Shown here piece by piece: positions 1 to 11,919 of a DNA stretch of 64,000 nucleotides. The stretch is taken from positions 346,428 through 410,427 of the forward strand of contig KZ627161.1 in the NCBI GenBank assembly GCA_002917775.1, written 5' to 3'. The stretch comes from Glaciozyma antarctica PI12 (Eukaryota; Basidiomycota; Microbotryomycetes; Kriegeriales; Camptobasidiaceae). A model generated the notes under the pieces. The model was not told the origin of the DNA, searched no databases, and saw only the letters and a list, made by a program, of their open reading frames with translations. How positions within the stretch are numbered: position 1 is the first letter of the stretch; the number at the start of each line of letters is the position of its first letter. The translations under genes and the position numbers were made by a program.

Positions 1-973
1 CTAGTCCAGCAAGAGAAGTCGGAAGAGACCCTCCTGGATTCGGGTTGATAACGTCTGCGATAAGCGAGGTCAGCGGGGCCTCGTCTTCGAGCGAAACTGG
101 ACTTGCCGCATTGAATCATCGTGAGCTCCAGCGAGGCGTTGCTGAAGTCATCGCCGCCTTCGAGCTCTTCGAAGCCGACGATCCTGTGAGTGGAGATGTT
201 CAGCGAGTGCACATCCATGTGAAGCCCGGACTCACTTCATCTTGGACACCCCGCTAACGAACCCGACGACGCAAGGCAAGACTTGCACCTCCATCTTCGC
301 GACCAGGAAGGGAACGTTGGAGACTTCGGCCTTTACGAAGAGAGTATCGAAATGCTTTGCTGCGAGTTTCTTGGGAGAAGGTCAGACGCGTCTTTGAGGC
401 GCCTCGGCACGACCAAGCTTACCTCGAGATGCTTGTCCATGATCTTGCAGCGTCGGAAGTCGCGGTGGAAGAAGTGGATTACTGAACGCTTCGCCTTACT
501 GTAGAGAGTCGTACGCTAGTTAACTTTCAAGCACTCGAACGAGGAACGAGGACGAGGACGAACGCAGTGGCAGCAATGATCTCCTTCTCCACCTTCATCT
601 CCGTCAGCTTGCCATAGTCGCTCTGCCGAAGCTGCTGAGTCTTCTGCATCCTGCCCGCCCCAACGCGTCAGCTCCTGCCCACCCAAGCCGCCGCGAAAGC
701 ACGCACTGAGCCCGTAGCTCCTCCATCCGTCTCTCGCGGAAGCCTCCCAAGTCAAAGTCCTCGTCCAGGTCGTCCTCCAGTTCCTCTAATAGCGCATCTG
801 GGTCCTCCTCGATCTCGGCTGCTTGTTGAGCGATGGTGAGAGGAGCGTCGGAAGCAGGGTCGTCGGGCTTGTCGTGGATGAAGGAGGAGGACGCGACGCT
901 GCGAACGAGGGACGCCTGGTGAGCTGAGACTCCTGCTCTCTCCGGTAGCCTGTGCTCACGCTTGCTCAGTCAT
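1..973 (-). CDS. PLP1: Phosducin-like thioredoxin-fold protein (TXNDC9/Plp1 type), 3' end off the left edge
   Basis: Seen: a short first exon (973-960, MTEQ then a split Ala codon) is followed by an acidic stretch with DDLDEDFDLGGFRERRMEEL, then KLTEMKVEKEIIAAT, VIHFFHRDFRRCKIMDKHLE, KHFDTLFVKAEVSNVPFL and VLPCVVGFVSGVSKMK. These blocks are joined by about five short introns, and the splice phases I checked agree. This is the order and wording of the TXNDC9/Plp1 family: an N-terminal helix and then a thioredoxin fold. Known for the family: cytosolic co-chaperones of the CCT chaperonin in actin and tubulin folding. As in relatives, the redox CXXC is absent (FRRC is in its place). The reading frame is still open at base 1 (ending NPGGSLPTSLAGL), so a few C-terminal residues are missing. 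It diverges from RAE1 with only 125 bp between the start codons. Confidence 0.88.
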
Positions 974-1098
974 AACTTGGAGTCGGGTTAGGGAGGAGGA
1001 AGGGAGTCACAACGGGCGCGCGGTGGGGAGCTTCTTCCAGCTCGAGCTCGCGCCCTTTCTGCCTTCTCCCTCTCTCCTCGTCGCCCGTTCGCTTCAAG
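974..1098. promoter_or_regulatory. Short shared 5' region between PLP1-like gene and RAE1
   Basis: Only 125 bp separate the two divergent start codons (973 on the minus strand and 1099 on the plus strand). This span must hold both 5' UTRs and both core promoters. It is rich in pyrimidine runs (CCTTTCTGCCTTCTCCCTCT near 1058-1077). I see no clear TATA box. Confidence 0.5.
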
Positions 1099-3067
1099 AT
1101 GAGCATCTTTGGTGCGAAGATAACGCAGCCAGATGTCAAGGACGTGGAGGTATGGAGCCCTTGGTCTCTCCTGGAGGCGCGGGCGTCCAGCAACGGCGGG
1201 ACCGTCTCTCCGAGCCGGCACAGGAAGCTGACTCTCTTCTCTCCCCAGGTCCAGCAGATCCAGCCAGACTCCATGTACGTGCTCATCAGCCAGGTTTTCA
1301 GGCCGAGAGCTAACGAGTTGTGTGCCGTCGCGCAGCTCCGCCATCGCTTTCTCGCCTGTGGCCGACTTCCTCGCTGTCGCCTCCTGGAACAACGAGGTTC
1401 GAGTCTTCGAAGTAGGCGCAGGAGGTCAGAACCAGCCCAAGGCGCTCTATTCACACGAGGGTAAGAAGCTCCGAGCATCGTCGACTTCTCGAGCTGATAA
1501 GCGTCTTTCTCCCCAGGTCCGGTTCTCGACGTCAAGTGGTCCAAGGACGGCACGAAGATCGTTAGCGGAGGAGCTGATAAGACTGCGAGGATTTACGACG
1601 TGGCGACGGGGCAGTCGATGCAGGTCGCTCAGCATGATTCTCCCATCAAGAACGTCAGGTGGATTGACATGCAAGGGGGATTGCTGGCGACGGGGTCTTG
1701 GGATAAGGTGCGTTTGGAGGGAATGAGGAGGAGGAAGGAGCTGATAGGGAGTGCAGACTATCAAGTACTGGGATCTGAGGGCGCCGAATGCTGTCGCATC
1801 GGTTGCTCTGCCCGAGAGGTGCTACAGTGCGTTCAGGCTCTGCTGGCGAGTGAGAGTCGCGCTGACTAGGCTCGCAAAGGCATGGATGTTGCGGGGAACT
1901 TGATGGTGGTCGCCACGGCGGAGCGGCACGTCCAGATCTTCAATCTCAGTGCGTTTCGCGTCTTCAGTTCCGTCCTCGTCGCGCGTCGCTGATCACCTTT
2001 CCCGACCGCAGCTGCTCCAACTCAAGTCTTCAAGTCTGTTCAGTAAGGCGCTCCGTCCTTCCATATCGCGTTGAGGTACTGACGACGCGCTCCTCGTCCC
2101 AGATCACCACTCAAAATGCAGACTCGCGTCGTCGCGTGCTTCACCGACGGAACCGGCTACGCTCTCGGGTCCGTGGAGGGCAGGTGCGCTATTCAATATA
2201 TTGACGACTCGAAGAGCGCGGGGAACTTCTCTTTCAAGGTACGAGCCATTCCACTCGATCTGAGTCGCGTTCGTGCGAGGAGGGGCAGCGAGGAGCTGAG
2301 CTGGCTAGGCCTGCGACTTGCGTTATCGACGTTCGACCGAGCGTTTGGCTTTCGCTGGCAGCACCACACTTTCTATCGCAATTCCGAGCCGCAGCTGATC
2401 TTTGACCCTCGCTCAGTGTCACCGCAAGGACGTGCGAGAGGGCCTCAAGACCAAGACCGAGGTCTACGCCGTCAATGCGCTCTCCTTCCACCCGTTGGGA
2501 ACTTTCTCAACCGCAGGTAAGTTGTTTTCCCTCCTGGCCAGCTCGGAGGCTGACCCTACTTCGCAGGCTCGGATGGAACGATCAAGTGAGCTTCGCGATC
2601 GCGTCCACTCCTGCTCCTGCTTACCTCTCACACTCCAGCATCTGGGACTACCACGCAAGGACGAGGCTGAAGACGTTCGACGACCGTGGAGGACGTGCGT
2701 CCTTCCAGCTCATCCCCGAGCTCGCCGACTAACCCTGCTTCCTCTCAGCGATCACGGCGACGGATTTCTCGCACACGGGCCAATACATGGCCTGTACGTT
2801 CTCTCCGCAACCTTACGCAACGACGAAACTGACTCGAACTCTTCGCAGACGCCGTCTCCTACGACTGGTTCGTTCTCGCCGAGTCGTCGACTCACCCCAG
2901 AGCTGACGTGGCGTCCCGAAGGTCCAAGGGACACAACGCCAACCTTCCCAACCACCCTAACCGTGTCATGATCCACACGAACCTGGTACGCTCTCCCTCG
3001 CAAGCGCTTTTTGCGAAGCTGACGCTCTTCGCAGGAGGATGAAGTCAAACGTCGACCGAAGAAGTAA
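1099..3067 (+). CDS. RAE1: mRNA export factor RAE1/GLE2, WD40 propeller
   Basis: Role (known for the family): a seven-bladed WD40 protein that docks on the GLEBS motif of a nucleoporin and helps mRNA export at the nuclear pore. Seen: start [18 protein letters not shown], then blades reading [78 protein letters not shown] with [20 protein letters not shown], and [19 protein letters not shown]. The end is [20 protein letters not shown] followed by [10 protein letters not shown] and a TAA stop. EGRCAIQY and the lysine-rich tail are typical of RAE1 rather than of other WD40 proteins. About ten short introns separate the blades. The predicted product is close to the usual 350-370 residues. The ATG at 1099 is the first in a pyrimidine-rich leader. 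Confidence 0.93.
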
Positions 3068-3384
3068 CCCGCTCGTCGTCACCTCCAGCCCTCTGCACCT
3101 TTTCTTAGTCGTTTACGCGTCGTTACTGCATTCACAATACCCCTTTTACCCATCTCACGCGTCTTCCAAAGCCGCACGCGACCTGCTCTCTCTCCGTCGC
3201 GTTCGCAAATGTGCTCTCGGTTCTCTCGCTGCGACTACTTTCGCGCTGGTGAGGATGAGGCTCGCGAAGAGATTACACAGTGAGAAGATGTGGAGTATGC
3301 CAAAAGGTGGGGGGTATCGAATCTAGTGCTACAGCGAGAAGTCGTAGACGGAGGAACGCAAAATCAACGACAAAGAACGAGGGG
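3068..3384. other. Convergent 3' region between RAE1 and kinase gene
   Basis: This 317-bp gap between two stop codons should hold both 3' UTRs. It includes pyrimidine-rich stretches and a G-run near 3305-3315. I see no gene or RNA. Confidence 0.6.
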
Positions 3385-6020
3385 CTAATCGACGCGCATC
3401 GGCGACCCAGGAGTGAGCTCCACATGAAGGTCGGCATGCGGCTTCCTCCTCCCCAACAGCGTCGCCTTATCGAGCGTCAACTCGAATCCCGCCTTCTTCC
3501 CCTCCCTCCTCCCTCGATCCCTCGGCCCCGCTCTCCCATCATACAACGCCGCTTCCGCCATCTTCCTATCCGCTCCTCCCCAGCCCTGGTACGCCGGTTG
3601 CTGACCCGTAGGCTCGACGACGACGCGATGAGGGTCTTGAACCTGCCTCCGTTTCTCCTCGATCGCTTGAGAGACTTCAGCGCCGTACCGCCGGCGGTTC
3701 GACTCGATCTCCTCCTCCTCGTCCTCCTCCTCGTTAAGCCCTTGTAGGAACCCAGCGCGACCAGCGCCACCGGGTCCGTTGTACGCTCGTCGACGGTTCC
3801 CTTCTTCCTCCATACGGTGAACGGCGTACGTGACGTCGAAAGCTTCTTTGAGAGAGGCGACGCCGGGGGAAGGCATCGCGCGACGACCGCCGGGAGCGAG
3901 GAGGGGAGAGTCGAGGGCGGGTTGGTATTTGGGGACGCGCTGGAGGCCTGGTGCAAGGGATTCGAGCGAGTTGGGAGTGATGGCGGAGGGGACGAACTTC
4001 TCCTGTGAGCGAAGGTGGGTGAGCGAGGAGGGAGGGGGAGGGTGTGGAGAGGACGTACGTTGCACCAGGGGTGGGCGAGGAACTCGTCGATCGTGTAGCG
4101 CTTTTCGGGGTTGACGTCGAGGAGATGCGTGATGAGATCCTTGGCTGCGGAACGAACGCGTCGTCAGCTCCTACCCTCCCCCAACTCATCCCGCCCCGAC
4201 TGAACTCACAGGAAGCACTGATGTCGTCCCACCAAGGCGACAAGAATGTGTAGTAACCCCGCGCGACCTTCTCCGTCAAAACGTTGATGCTCTCGTCGTA
4301 GAACGGCGGGAAACCACACAGCAGCGTGTAGAGCACGCAGCCGAGGGCCCACATGTCGACGCTCTTGCTGTACCGTTCGTCCTTGACGATCTCGGGCGCC
4401 GTGTAGCCGACCGTACCGCACGGGGTCATCGTCTCCTCGTTCCAGACGACCTTGGAGAGTCCAAAGTCGGCAATCTTGACGCGTCCGATTCCTCCACCGC
4501 CGATGCCGGGTAGGAACTCGCCCTCGTCCTCCTTGTCCTCGTCGTAAGGTCGGTTCTTGGAGACTTTCGAGGGGATGATGGGAATGGCGTCAAAGAGAAT
4601 GTTTTCGGGCTTGATGTCGCTGCGCGTGAGAGCGTTCAGTAGAGCTCGAACAGCGGCGAATGGGGGAGGAGACGAACCGGTGAACGACTCCCTTCTCCTC
4701 GTGAAGATAGCGAATTCCTTGCGCGACTTGCATAATAACGTGCCGCGAGAGTTCCTCGGAGAAGTAAGTGAGCTTGACGATCTGGTGGAACAGCTCTCCT
4801 CCCTCCATGAGCCTGCGCGGGGTGACGTCAGCTTGCTGAAGGAGTGAGGAGCGAGAGGGAGAGGAACGCACTCGAGGGTGAGGAAGTAGTGCTCGTCGCT
4901 TTCGGTAAAGTTGAGTAGTCGAACGATGCTCGGGTGGTTGAGGCCTCGCATGATCTGGACCTCCTTGAGGATGTTGGCGCGCTGCGAGAGGTGGGAGACG
5001 GCGGTGGGAGGGGCAAGGGAGGGGGAACGAAGAGGAAGGGGGTACGGTGGCACGGGGAGTAGCGAGAAAGGGAGGAAAGCAAGGGTCAGAAAGCCACTCG
5101 ACGGATGAAGATGAGGGTTCCCGACCACGACGCAAAGGGGGAGGGGAGACGAACCTCGGTCACTCGCGGCTTCTTCTTGACCATCTCGCCCACGGCATGC
5201 TTCCCAGCTAGTCCCTACTCGAAAGAAAAGGATGTAGCGGAAGATGCGGGAGGTAGGAGAGGTTAGGGAATCGAAAGGCGACCGATGAGCGACGGCGGGG
5301 AACGAGGGGAGAGGGAGAGAGAGACGGAGGTCCAGTCAGTGACAGCTCAGGATCGTGATAGAAAGGTGCGGCAGCTCAAGCCAACGCGCCGTGGCTCCCT
5401 TCCTTTAGAAGTTGACCGTCGACGTCGATGACGGGATCTCAAGCCTGGAGAGACGAGACCTCCCCTGCCATCAGCTCCCTCGTGGCTCCACCGCTAGCAC
5501 AGAACGCAACCCCAGCCCAAAATGAAATGGTTCTAACCTGGCTGTGACTGAGCTCGTACTTGCGAACGCACTTGACCGCGACCTTGACGCTGTCGCCCAG
5601 GGTAGGATCGATGGCGAGCTGAGCGGCGTTGGGCTTGAGCGTCGCCTGGAAGACGTTCGAAAACGCTCCGTCCCCCATCTTAATCCCGAGCACGACACCA
5701 TCTGGCAAGCCAGCGTACGGTGCCCGCTCCCTCTTGGCCCGCGCCTCGTTTTCGCGACGAATGAGAGCCTCGGCCTGCTCTTTGCTTCCTGCGGGAGCGG
5801 GGACGGCGGCGATGGGAACGTTGGAGGAAGGTGGTGGGGCGGAGGTGGACTGGGTGGCAGAGTAGGGGACCGAGGCGGACAGGTCGTCGTCCATGACGGC
5901 GCGGGGTTGGTCCTTTGACTTACGGGAAGGGGCGGTCGAGTTGGTGCTGGCGGGGGCCGTCGTGCGTGACTGCTTGGGCTGAGGAGAGATATGGAGGAGA
6001 TTCTTGAATCCAGAGAGCAT
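3385..6020 (-). CDS. RCK2: CaMK-group protein kinase, RCK2/Srk1 (MAPK-activated) type
   Basis: Seen: start MLSGFKNLLHISPQPKQ at 6020, a linker, then GIKMGDGAFSNVFQATL (Gly loop) and VKVAVKCVRKYELS (catalytic Lys). A small exon follows near 5200-5150 (KHAVGEMVKKKPRVTE), then ANILKEVQIMRGLNHPSIVR, HEEKGVVHRDIKPENI (HRD), VKIADFGLSKV (DFG), TPCGTVGYTAPEIVKDERYS and VDMWALGCVLYTLLCGFPPF. A short exon encodes LLDVNPEKRYTIDEFLAHPW, and about 215 residues of tail follow. Known: yeast Rck1/Rck2 and fission-yeast Srk1 are activated by the Hog1/Sty1 stress MAPK and act on translation and the cell cycle. The opening MLSGFKN and the insert between HRD and DFG fit this subgroup. The intron between 5546 and about 5206 is unusually long for this window. 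The ATG sits directly behind a CCCGTCCAG acceptor-like end, suggesting a spliced 5' UTR. Confidence 0.87.
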
Positions 6021-6757
6021 CTGGACGGGGAAGGGGAGGAAGGTGCAAAAACAAGTCGTTGAGGAGGGAAAGAGGAAAGGCTCTGGGTCAATTCGACTCG
6101 TCATCTCCTGATCTCCTGAGGCGCAGATCCTCAAAAATCCCTACTTTTTCTCTCCTTTTTACAGCGAATCTGGCAGTCCTATTCGAGCGAGCTTCTCCAG
6201 TCGTATCCAGGAGAAAAAATCTTCCAGGTCATCTCGTTCGAATTGAGAACGGTCATCGAACGCCCTCGGAGCTGTTCTCTCGCTTCTGTCTTCGCCGTGA
6301 CGCTCTCCACTTTGATAGTAATACTGCAGAAGGGTGACACGGCGCTCTGCTATGGCGTTGGGTGGACTGTTCGAATGGAGGGAGAGCGAAGACCCCGAAG
6401 CGAGTTGAGCGAGTACTCCGATTTCGTCAATCTTTTTTGCGAGATGCAGCTTGAGCGTTCGACTGAATCTGCTCTGCTTCTCTATAAGCCAAAGAATAGA
6501 GTCAAGTCAGGGTAAAGGGAGAATGAAAAAGTAAAAGTAAGGACCCCCCCTATTCGGCTGAGTGATCCGCTCTTGTTTTTATTTCTCGACTCTCTCCTTC
6601 TCCCTCAAGTTACGAGTACTGTAGGCCTGGCTCTCACTGCGCCTAAATACACCTATTACACTCTCTTCAATCCCGCACCAACTGCAGCTCCACGGCAGCA
6701 CCTCAACTCGCCCGCATCGTCCCTGCTCCTCCGCATCGCAACTCACGATCGCAACGC
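6021..6757. promoter_or_regulatory. Divergent promoter region between kinase and MFS transporter
   Basis: This 737-bp region between two divergent start codons is more AT-rich than the neighbouring coding DNA. TATA-like words face the transporter: CTATAAGC at 6482-6489 and CTAAATAC at 6641-6648. A polypyrimidine tract and C-run lie near 6542-6610. Open frames inside it show no protein-like sequence. Confidence 0.45.
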
Positions 6758-9106
6758 ATGTCCTCCTCCCCCTCCCTCAGCCCACGCGTATCCATCGAAA
6801 CCGACACCACCGCCACCGCTCCCTCTCCCACTCACGACGCGGATCGGGCACGCGCTCTCGATCCAGAGAAAGGTGGGGACAAGCGCGGAGGTACGGACGG
6901 GCGGACGCTAGGGTGGGACTCGGATGGGGTGCGGATAGAGGATGGGATACCGATGGTGGGATTGACAGGGCCGGAGGACTTGTTCTCGTGAGTACGATGC
7001 TGCTGAGTTCGGCCAACGGCGGCAGCTGATGATGGATTCGCAGACCGCTCAACCTGCCGCACTGGAAGAAGTGGCTCATCGTCTGCGTGATTAGCAGCGC
7101 AAGCTTCTGTGTAACGTGCTGTTCTAGTATGGTAGTGAGGCTGAGTTTCTGTTCCGCCGAGGAGGTCGTAGGAGCTGACGCTTTTTGCGTTCTCGCAGGC
7201 CAACACCTACGCAGGCGTAGAGGAGGAATTCAACATCAGCCCACTGATCGCTACTCTGGGCTTGTCGTTATTCGTGCTCGGATTAGGCTTCGCTCCTCTC
7301 GTATTGGGCCCGCTGAGCGAGTTCTATGGACGAAATCCGATCGTGAGTCCCTCGCTTCCTTCGCTCGTCCCGTTCTAAAGCTCTTTTTCACAGTACCGCA
7401 TCTCCTACTTCTTCTTCATCATCTGGAACCTCATGGTCGCTTTTTCCCACAACGCAGGTGCGTGATCCCTGCCCGCCGAAAAGCTATCGCTGCTGACTCG
7501 ACATTTCCGTTACTTAGCCACCTTCCTCATCGGCCGATTTTTGGCTGGCGCAGCAGGTGCAGCTTTCCTATCTGTCGCAGGCGGATCCGTACGTTGTCCC
7601 TCCCTCACTCTCTCCGCCTTCGCTAAGAAGAACCACGCAGGTGACCGATATCTTCGCACCTCATGCAGTAGGCGCTGCGATGGGTTTCTGTAAGCTCTCT
7701 CCCACTCTCAAATGATGTCTCCTAACCCATCTCACCTAGATACCGCCTCTCCCTTCCTCGGCCCCGTCGCCGGTCCCATCTTGAGCGGCTTCATCATTCA
7801 GCACCTCGACTGGCGCTGGACCTGGTACATCCTCGTCATCTGGGCTTTCGCAGAATGGATGGCTATCATCTTCTGCGTGCCAGAGACGTACCTCCCCGCT
7901 CTGCTCATGACCAAGGCGAAGAAGTTGAGGAAGGCAGGGAGGACGGACGTGCGAGCGCCGTTGGAGCTCGATTCTAGGAGTATATCGCATGTGTTGCTAG
8001 TGTCGTGCGGGAGGCCTTTTGGTAAGTCGTTTTCCTCGAGCGAGGGGGGTGGGGACTGATGAGGTCGGTAGAGATCCTGGCGACGGAGCCTATGGCCCTA
8101 ATGTTGTGCGTTTGGACGGCTCTGCTGCTTGGGATTCTATACATGTTCTTCACTGCTTTTGGGATCGTGTACACGGCGTACGGATTGTGAGTCTACCCCT
8201 CGCTGATGAGCCAGTAGCTCCTGACCCCTTCGTACAGCAACATGCAATCGGTCGGCCTCAGTTTTGTAGGGATCGGAATCGGCATCATCGCAGGAGTCTG
8301 CTGCCACCCTTTCTGGCAAAAGTGTGCTCTCTCCCTTCGATACGGATTCAGCAGCTGACGAGATCGCAGACACTACCAGCGAGTAACGGACGAGACGGGC
8401 CAGCGACCTCCTCCCGAGGAGCATCTTCGCAAGGGCATGTTTGGCGCCGTCCTCGTACCCGTATCGCTCTTCTGGTTCGCGTTCACGACGTACCCATCGG
8501 TGCATTGGATCGTCTCGATCGTGAGTTCGCTCCTTCGCGTGCTCGCGGACGTGTGCTCACGCGCGTTGAGCTCGCAGCTTGCGACCGTTCCTTTTGGCGT
8601 TGGGATCGTGTGGAGCTTTCAAGCTGTGTTTGTATATCTCGTCGACGCGTTCCGTCCTGTGGCTGTGAGGCTTCCTCTCCTCCTCCGGCATTTAGCGCGA
8701 CTAACGATGCTCCTTCGCAGGCGAGCGCAATGGCCGCAAACTCGGCCTTGCGAAGTTCTTTCGCAGCTGGTACGTCTACCACCTCTTTCCTCTCTCTCTC
8801 TTCAACGACTTATCAGCGCTCCTTCGCAGGCTTCCCTCTGTTCACTAGTACGCAACCCTCGCTTCCGACTTCGGCACCGAACGCTGACGCCCTCATTCCC
8901 CCAGCCCAAATGTTCAGAGCCCTGGGAACGCAGTACGCCCTGATGCTATGCGCGTTCCTGACGCTCGCGATGGCTCCGTTCCCGTTCCTGGTGCGTCGTC
9001 GTCGCGTCGATTGAGAAGACCGAGCGCTGATTTCGCGTCTTTCGAGCAGTTCTTCAAGTACGGCGCACGGTTTCGTACGAATAGCAAGTTTGCGAATAGG
9101 GCTTAG
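6758..9106 (+). CDS. MFS transporter, DHA1 (drug/polyamine:H+ antiporter) family
   Basis: Role: probable plasma-membrane proton antiporter exporting drugs, polyamines or related small molecules; the substrate cannot be read from sequence. Seen: a polar N-terminal tail of about 75 residues, then membrane segments spread over about 13 exons. Motif A reads FAPLVLGPLSEFYGRNPIYR after TM2. The antiporter motif C in TM5 reads FLGPVAGPILSGFI, followed by DWRWTWYILVIWAF. TM6 ends FCVPETYLPALLMTKAKKLR, the usual DHA1 wording. The second half includes MALMLCVWTALLLGILYMFF, VGLSFVGIGIGIIAGVCCHP, GAVLVPVSLFWFAFTTYPSV and YALMLCAFLTLAMAPFPFLF, and it ends KYGARFRTNSKFANRA with a TAG stop. Twelve TM segments are expected. 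It diverges from the stress kinase; any co-regulation is guesswork. Confidence 0.9.
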
Positions 9107-9708
9107 AGCGTCCTCGTTGTAGAAGAGTATAGAGCGTTCGTTAATAGAGCTCGGTGTGAGAGACATGGAGCGGGCGAGGGTTCCGAGCGTGTGTACGTGG
9201 GTCCCGACGTGTTTCCTCGTTTTCAGGCGTCGTTCTTCCTCCATTTTCGTATGCTGTGCTCGTGTAAACTCGACTGGATAGCCCATCGCTGCTTCAAGAG
9301 AAAAGACGACGCGCGAGTCGCGAAAAGCGAGAAAACAAAGGTTTGAATTGCCCGTCACAGTGTGTTCGCCCCCCAAAAGTGTCTCTGCTCTTCTCAATCA
9401 CCTTACACCTTCTCCCACCTACGCCAAACGACCAGGACAGCACTCGGGCCAGCAGCGAGTTCCTATTGCGGCTCTCCCTCGGCCTCGGCCAACTCACCCT
9501 CCCCTCGGACCGCGTACAGCGCCTCCCCACTCGCAGGTGCTAGCGCGCTCACCTTCTCTTCTACCACCGAAACGCCACCCTAGGAACAAGCCCACCACTC
9601 CCTTATCGACCTCTCCTCCTCCTCCCACTCCGCGCCCACCGCTCCCAATCTCCGCCACCCCGCGACTCCCGAACACTCGCTCGCGCCCTAAAAACGCCCC
9701 CGCGACCA
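9107..9708. other. Tandem intergenic region, MFS gene to GT32 gene
   Basis: These 602 bp follow the transporter stop and precede the GT32 ATG. The first 200 bp are ordinary 3' UTR-like sequence and the last 300 bp are C/T-rich leader (CCTCCTCCTCCCACTCC near 9616). I see no RNA gene or credible ORF. Confidence 0.5.
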
Positions 9709-11919
9709 ATGGCCAGGAAAGCGCTCTGCATCGTGTTGACGCTCCTCACCGTCTTCCTCTTCGGCACCGTTATCGTCCTCTCGACCGTCGTCACCTACTT
9801 TGGCGTCGACTACCGCGATGTCATTACCGAGACGGAGATGCGCCTCCATGAGAGGTGGGCCGCTCAGGCCGCCTCTTCAACGCCCGTAGCTGGGGATCAG
9901 AAGACGATCGAGGTGCCCGAGGTGCAGCCTGTAGGAGAGGAGGATGCGTTGGCAGAGTGGGGAGAGTTTGAGGGAGCGGAGGAGGGAATGCTCGAGGAGG
10001 AGGACCCGTACCGCGGTGAGGTCCGGCGGAGGCAGGAGGAGAGCATGACGGTGGTCGTGCCGGCGGAGAAGGAGGTGCTCGATGAGCTTGCGGTGCCCAA
10101 GATGCGGATACCCAAGATCATTCATCAGACTTGGAAGGAGGAGACGCTTCCCGAACGCTGGGAGAAGGTCCGCCAGAGTTGTATCGACATCCATCCCGAC
10201 TAGTGCGTAGCCTTTCTCTTCTCGGATCGATTTCCAGAGGTGCTGACACGAGGATGTTCTACCCCGCGCAGCGAGTTCAAGCTCTGGTCCGACGCCTCCT
10301 CCCGCGCCTTCATCGCCGAAAAGTACCCGTGGTTCCTCCAGAACTTCGACGGATACCCTTACCCCATCCAACGCGCCGACGCCATCCGCTACTTTGTCCT
10401 CCACCACTACGGCGGCGTCTACCTCGACCTCGACGTCGGCTGCCGGCGCTCCCTCGACCCTCTCCTCTACTTCGAGGTCGTCCTCCCCGCGACCATCCCC
10501 GTCGGCGTCTCGAACGACGTGATGCTCTCCGAGAAGGAGCATCCCTTCATGGACCTCGTCATTCACAACCTCGTCACCTTCGACCACCAGTACGGCACCA
10601 ACTACCCCACCGTCATGTTCTCGACCGGACCCATGTTCCTCTCGGCGCAGTACGGCCTCTGGTTCAAGGACGACGGCGAAGGCGCGGAGAGGCAGGTTAG
10701 GGTTCTTCCCAGGAGGTGGTACGGCAAGAATGCGCCGTTGACGGAGATGGGAGAGTCGTTCTTTGAGCACTTTTTACGGCAGTTCGTGGCACGCGTGAGT
10801 CGCTTCTTCTTCGTCGCGTGCGGTGGGATTGGGCGCTGACAAGCTTCTCACAGCGACGATGCCGGCTTCATCACCTTCCTCGGCAAGTTTGGCATCGCCC
10901 TCATGTACGTCGGATTCGCCGTCGTCGCCCTCAGTGTCGTCCGCCTCATCTGGTCAAAGCGCTTCAAGTCCTCCCCCCGCACTCCCGGCCCCATCTCCCT
11001 CCCCTACCACGACGGACTCCCCTTCACTCGTCCCGGCACTCCCAGCGCCAGCCGTCCCGGAAGTCCCTTCTGCGCATCGAGGAGCAGCACGCCGACGGGA
11101 TCTCGTCTTCGTCGCGAGGACGTCGCGCCGGCGGGCAAGGGCGTTCTTTACTACCTCCCCGTCTGGTTCCTCCCTCCAGCAGACGGTGGCGCACGTCAAG
11201 TCGGTCCTTCAACGCCGACGCAGGCGACTGGATGGTCGCAGTACCTCCCCAGCCTTCCCTTCGACGATCAGAGCGATTATCACCGCTACCAGGCGATTCC
11301 CGACTTCTCTCGCCCCGGTTCTCCTTCCAGCAACTCGATCCTCTACGCCCCCGGCGCGCACCACGACGGCGCCTTTGACGGCACCCCTCTCCACTCCCTC
11401 CAATCCTCCTCCTCCTCCCGCCCCACCTCCCCGACGCAGGCTGCGCCCTTCTCGCCTCTCCCTCCCGCTTACTCGTCGCTCAAGAACTGGGGGACCGCGT
11501 TATTTCGGACCGCAACGTCGACCTCTCCCCGGGCTGCGACCTCTCTCCTCCCCTTCGTCGCGGCTCCTCCCCTCTCACCACCTTCCCGACCCCAGAGCAA
11601 GCCCTTCCTTCCCACCATCTCTAACAGCGCCAGCTCCTCTCGCCCCTCAGCCCCGCCGCGCGCTCGGTCTCCCCTTCCTCCGGTCTATTCGCCGGTCCCC
11701 GTCGCCGCTGGACACCCGCGAGGACCGAGTATGGTCCGAACCTCTAGTGGGAACGGAATCGGTACCACTTCGAGCGCTTCGGAGGCGGCCGCAGTCGAGT
11801 CTGATGGAGACGTAGACGATTTCGTCGAGACGGATGGGCGGGGGGTCGAGGAGGAGGTCGATCGGTTGTTGAGTGAGATGGCGCCGGATATCGAGGCGAA
11901 GGCGCGTGGGGAGGAGTAA
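9709..11919 (+). CDS. SUR1: GT32 glycosyltransferase, SUR1/CSH1-type MIPC synthase catalytic subunit
   Basis: Role (known): mannosylation of inositol-phosphoceramide in the Golgi. Seen: an N-terminal membrane anchor with LTVFLFGTVIVLSTVVTYFG, then IPKIIHQTWKEETLPERWEK, PYPIQRADAIRYFVLHHYGG, the catalytic DXD in VYLDLDVGC, and SNDVMLSEKEHPFMDLVIHN, all hallmarks of the family. A second membrane span reads GIALMYVGFAVVALSVVRLI. Exon 1 is 9709-10202 and exon 2 is 10272-10794. Exon 2 contains a one-base frame jump: it encodes ESFFEHF and then continues as GSSWHADDAGFITFLGKFG only in another frame, the jump falling at a run of five T (10771-10775). After the second span there is an unusually long Ser/Pro-rich tail of about 310 residues, probably cytosolic. 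The tail frame stays open to 11919 and ends in an acidic stretch. Confidence 0.88.

Noticed and set aside
966-1553. 195-codon minus-strand frame opposite RAE1
   Set aside because: It overlaps RAE1 exons with conserved WD40 sequence on the plus strand and has no protein-like features.
10823-11815. 330-codon alternative frame in the GT32 tail
   Set aside because: The neighbouring frame contains the second membrane span and matches the family. This one is only Ser/Pro/Arg-rich.
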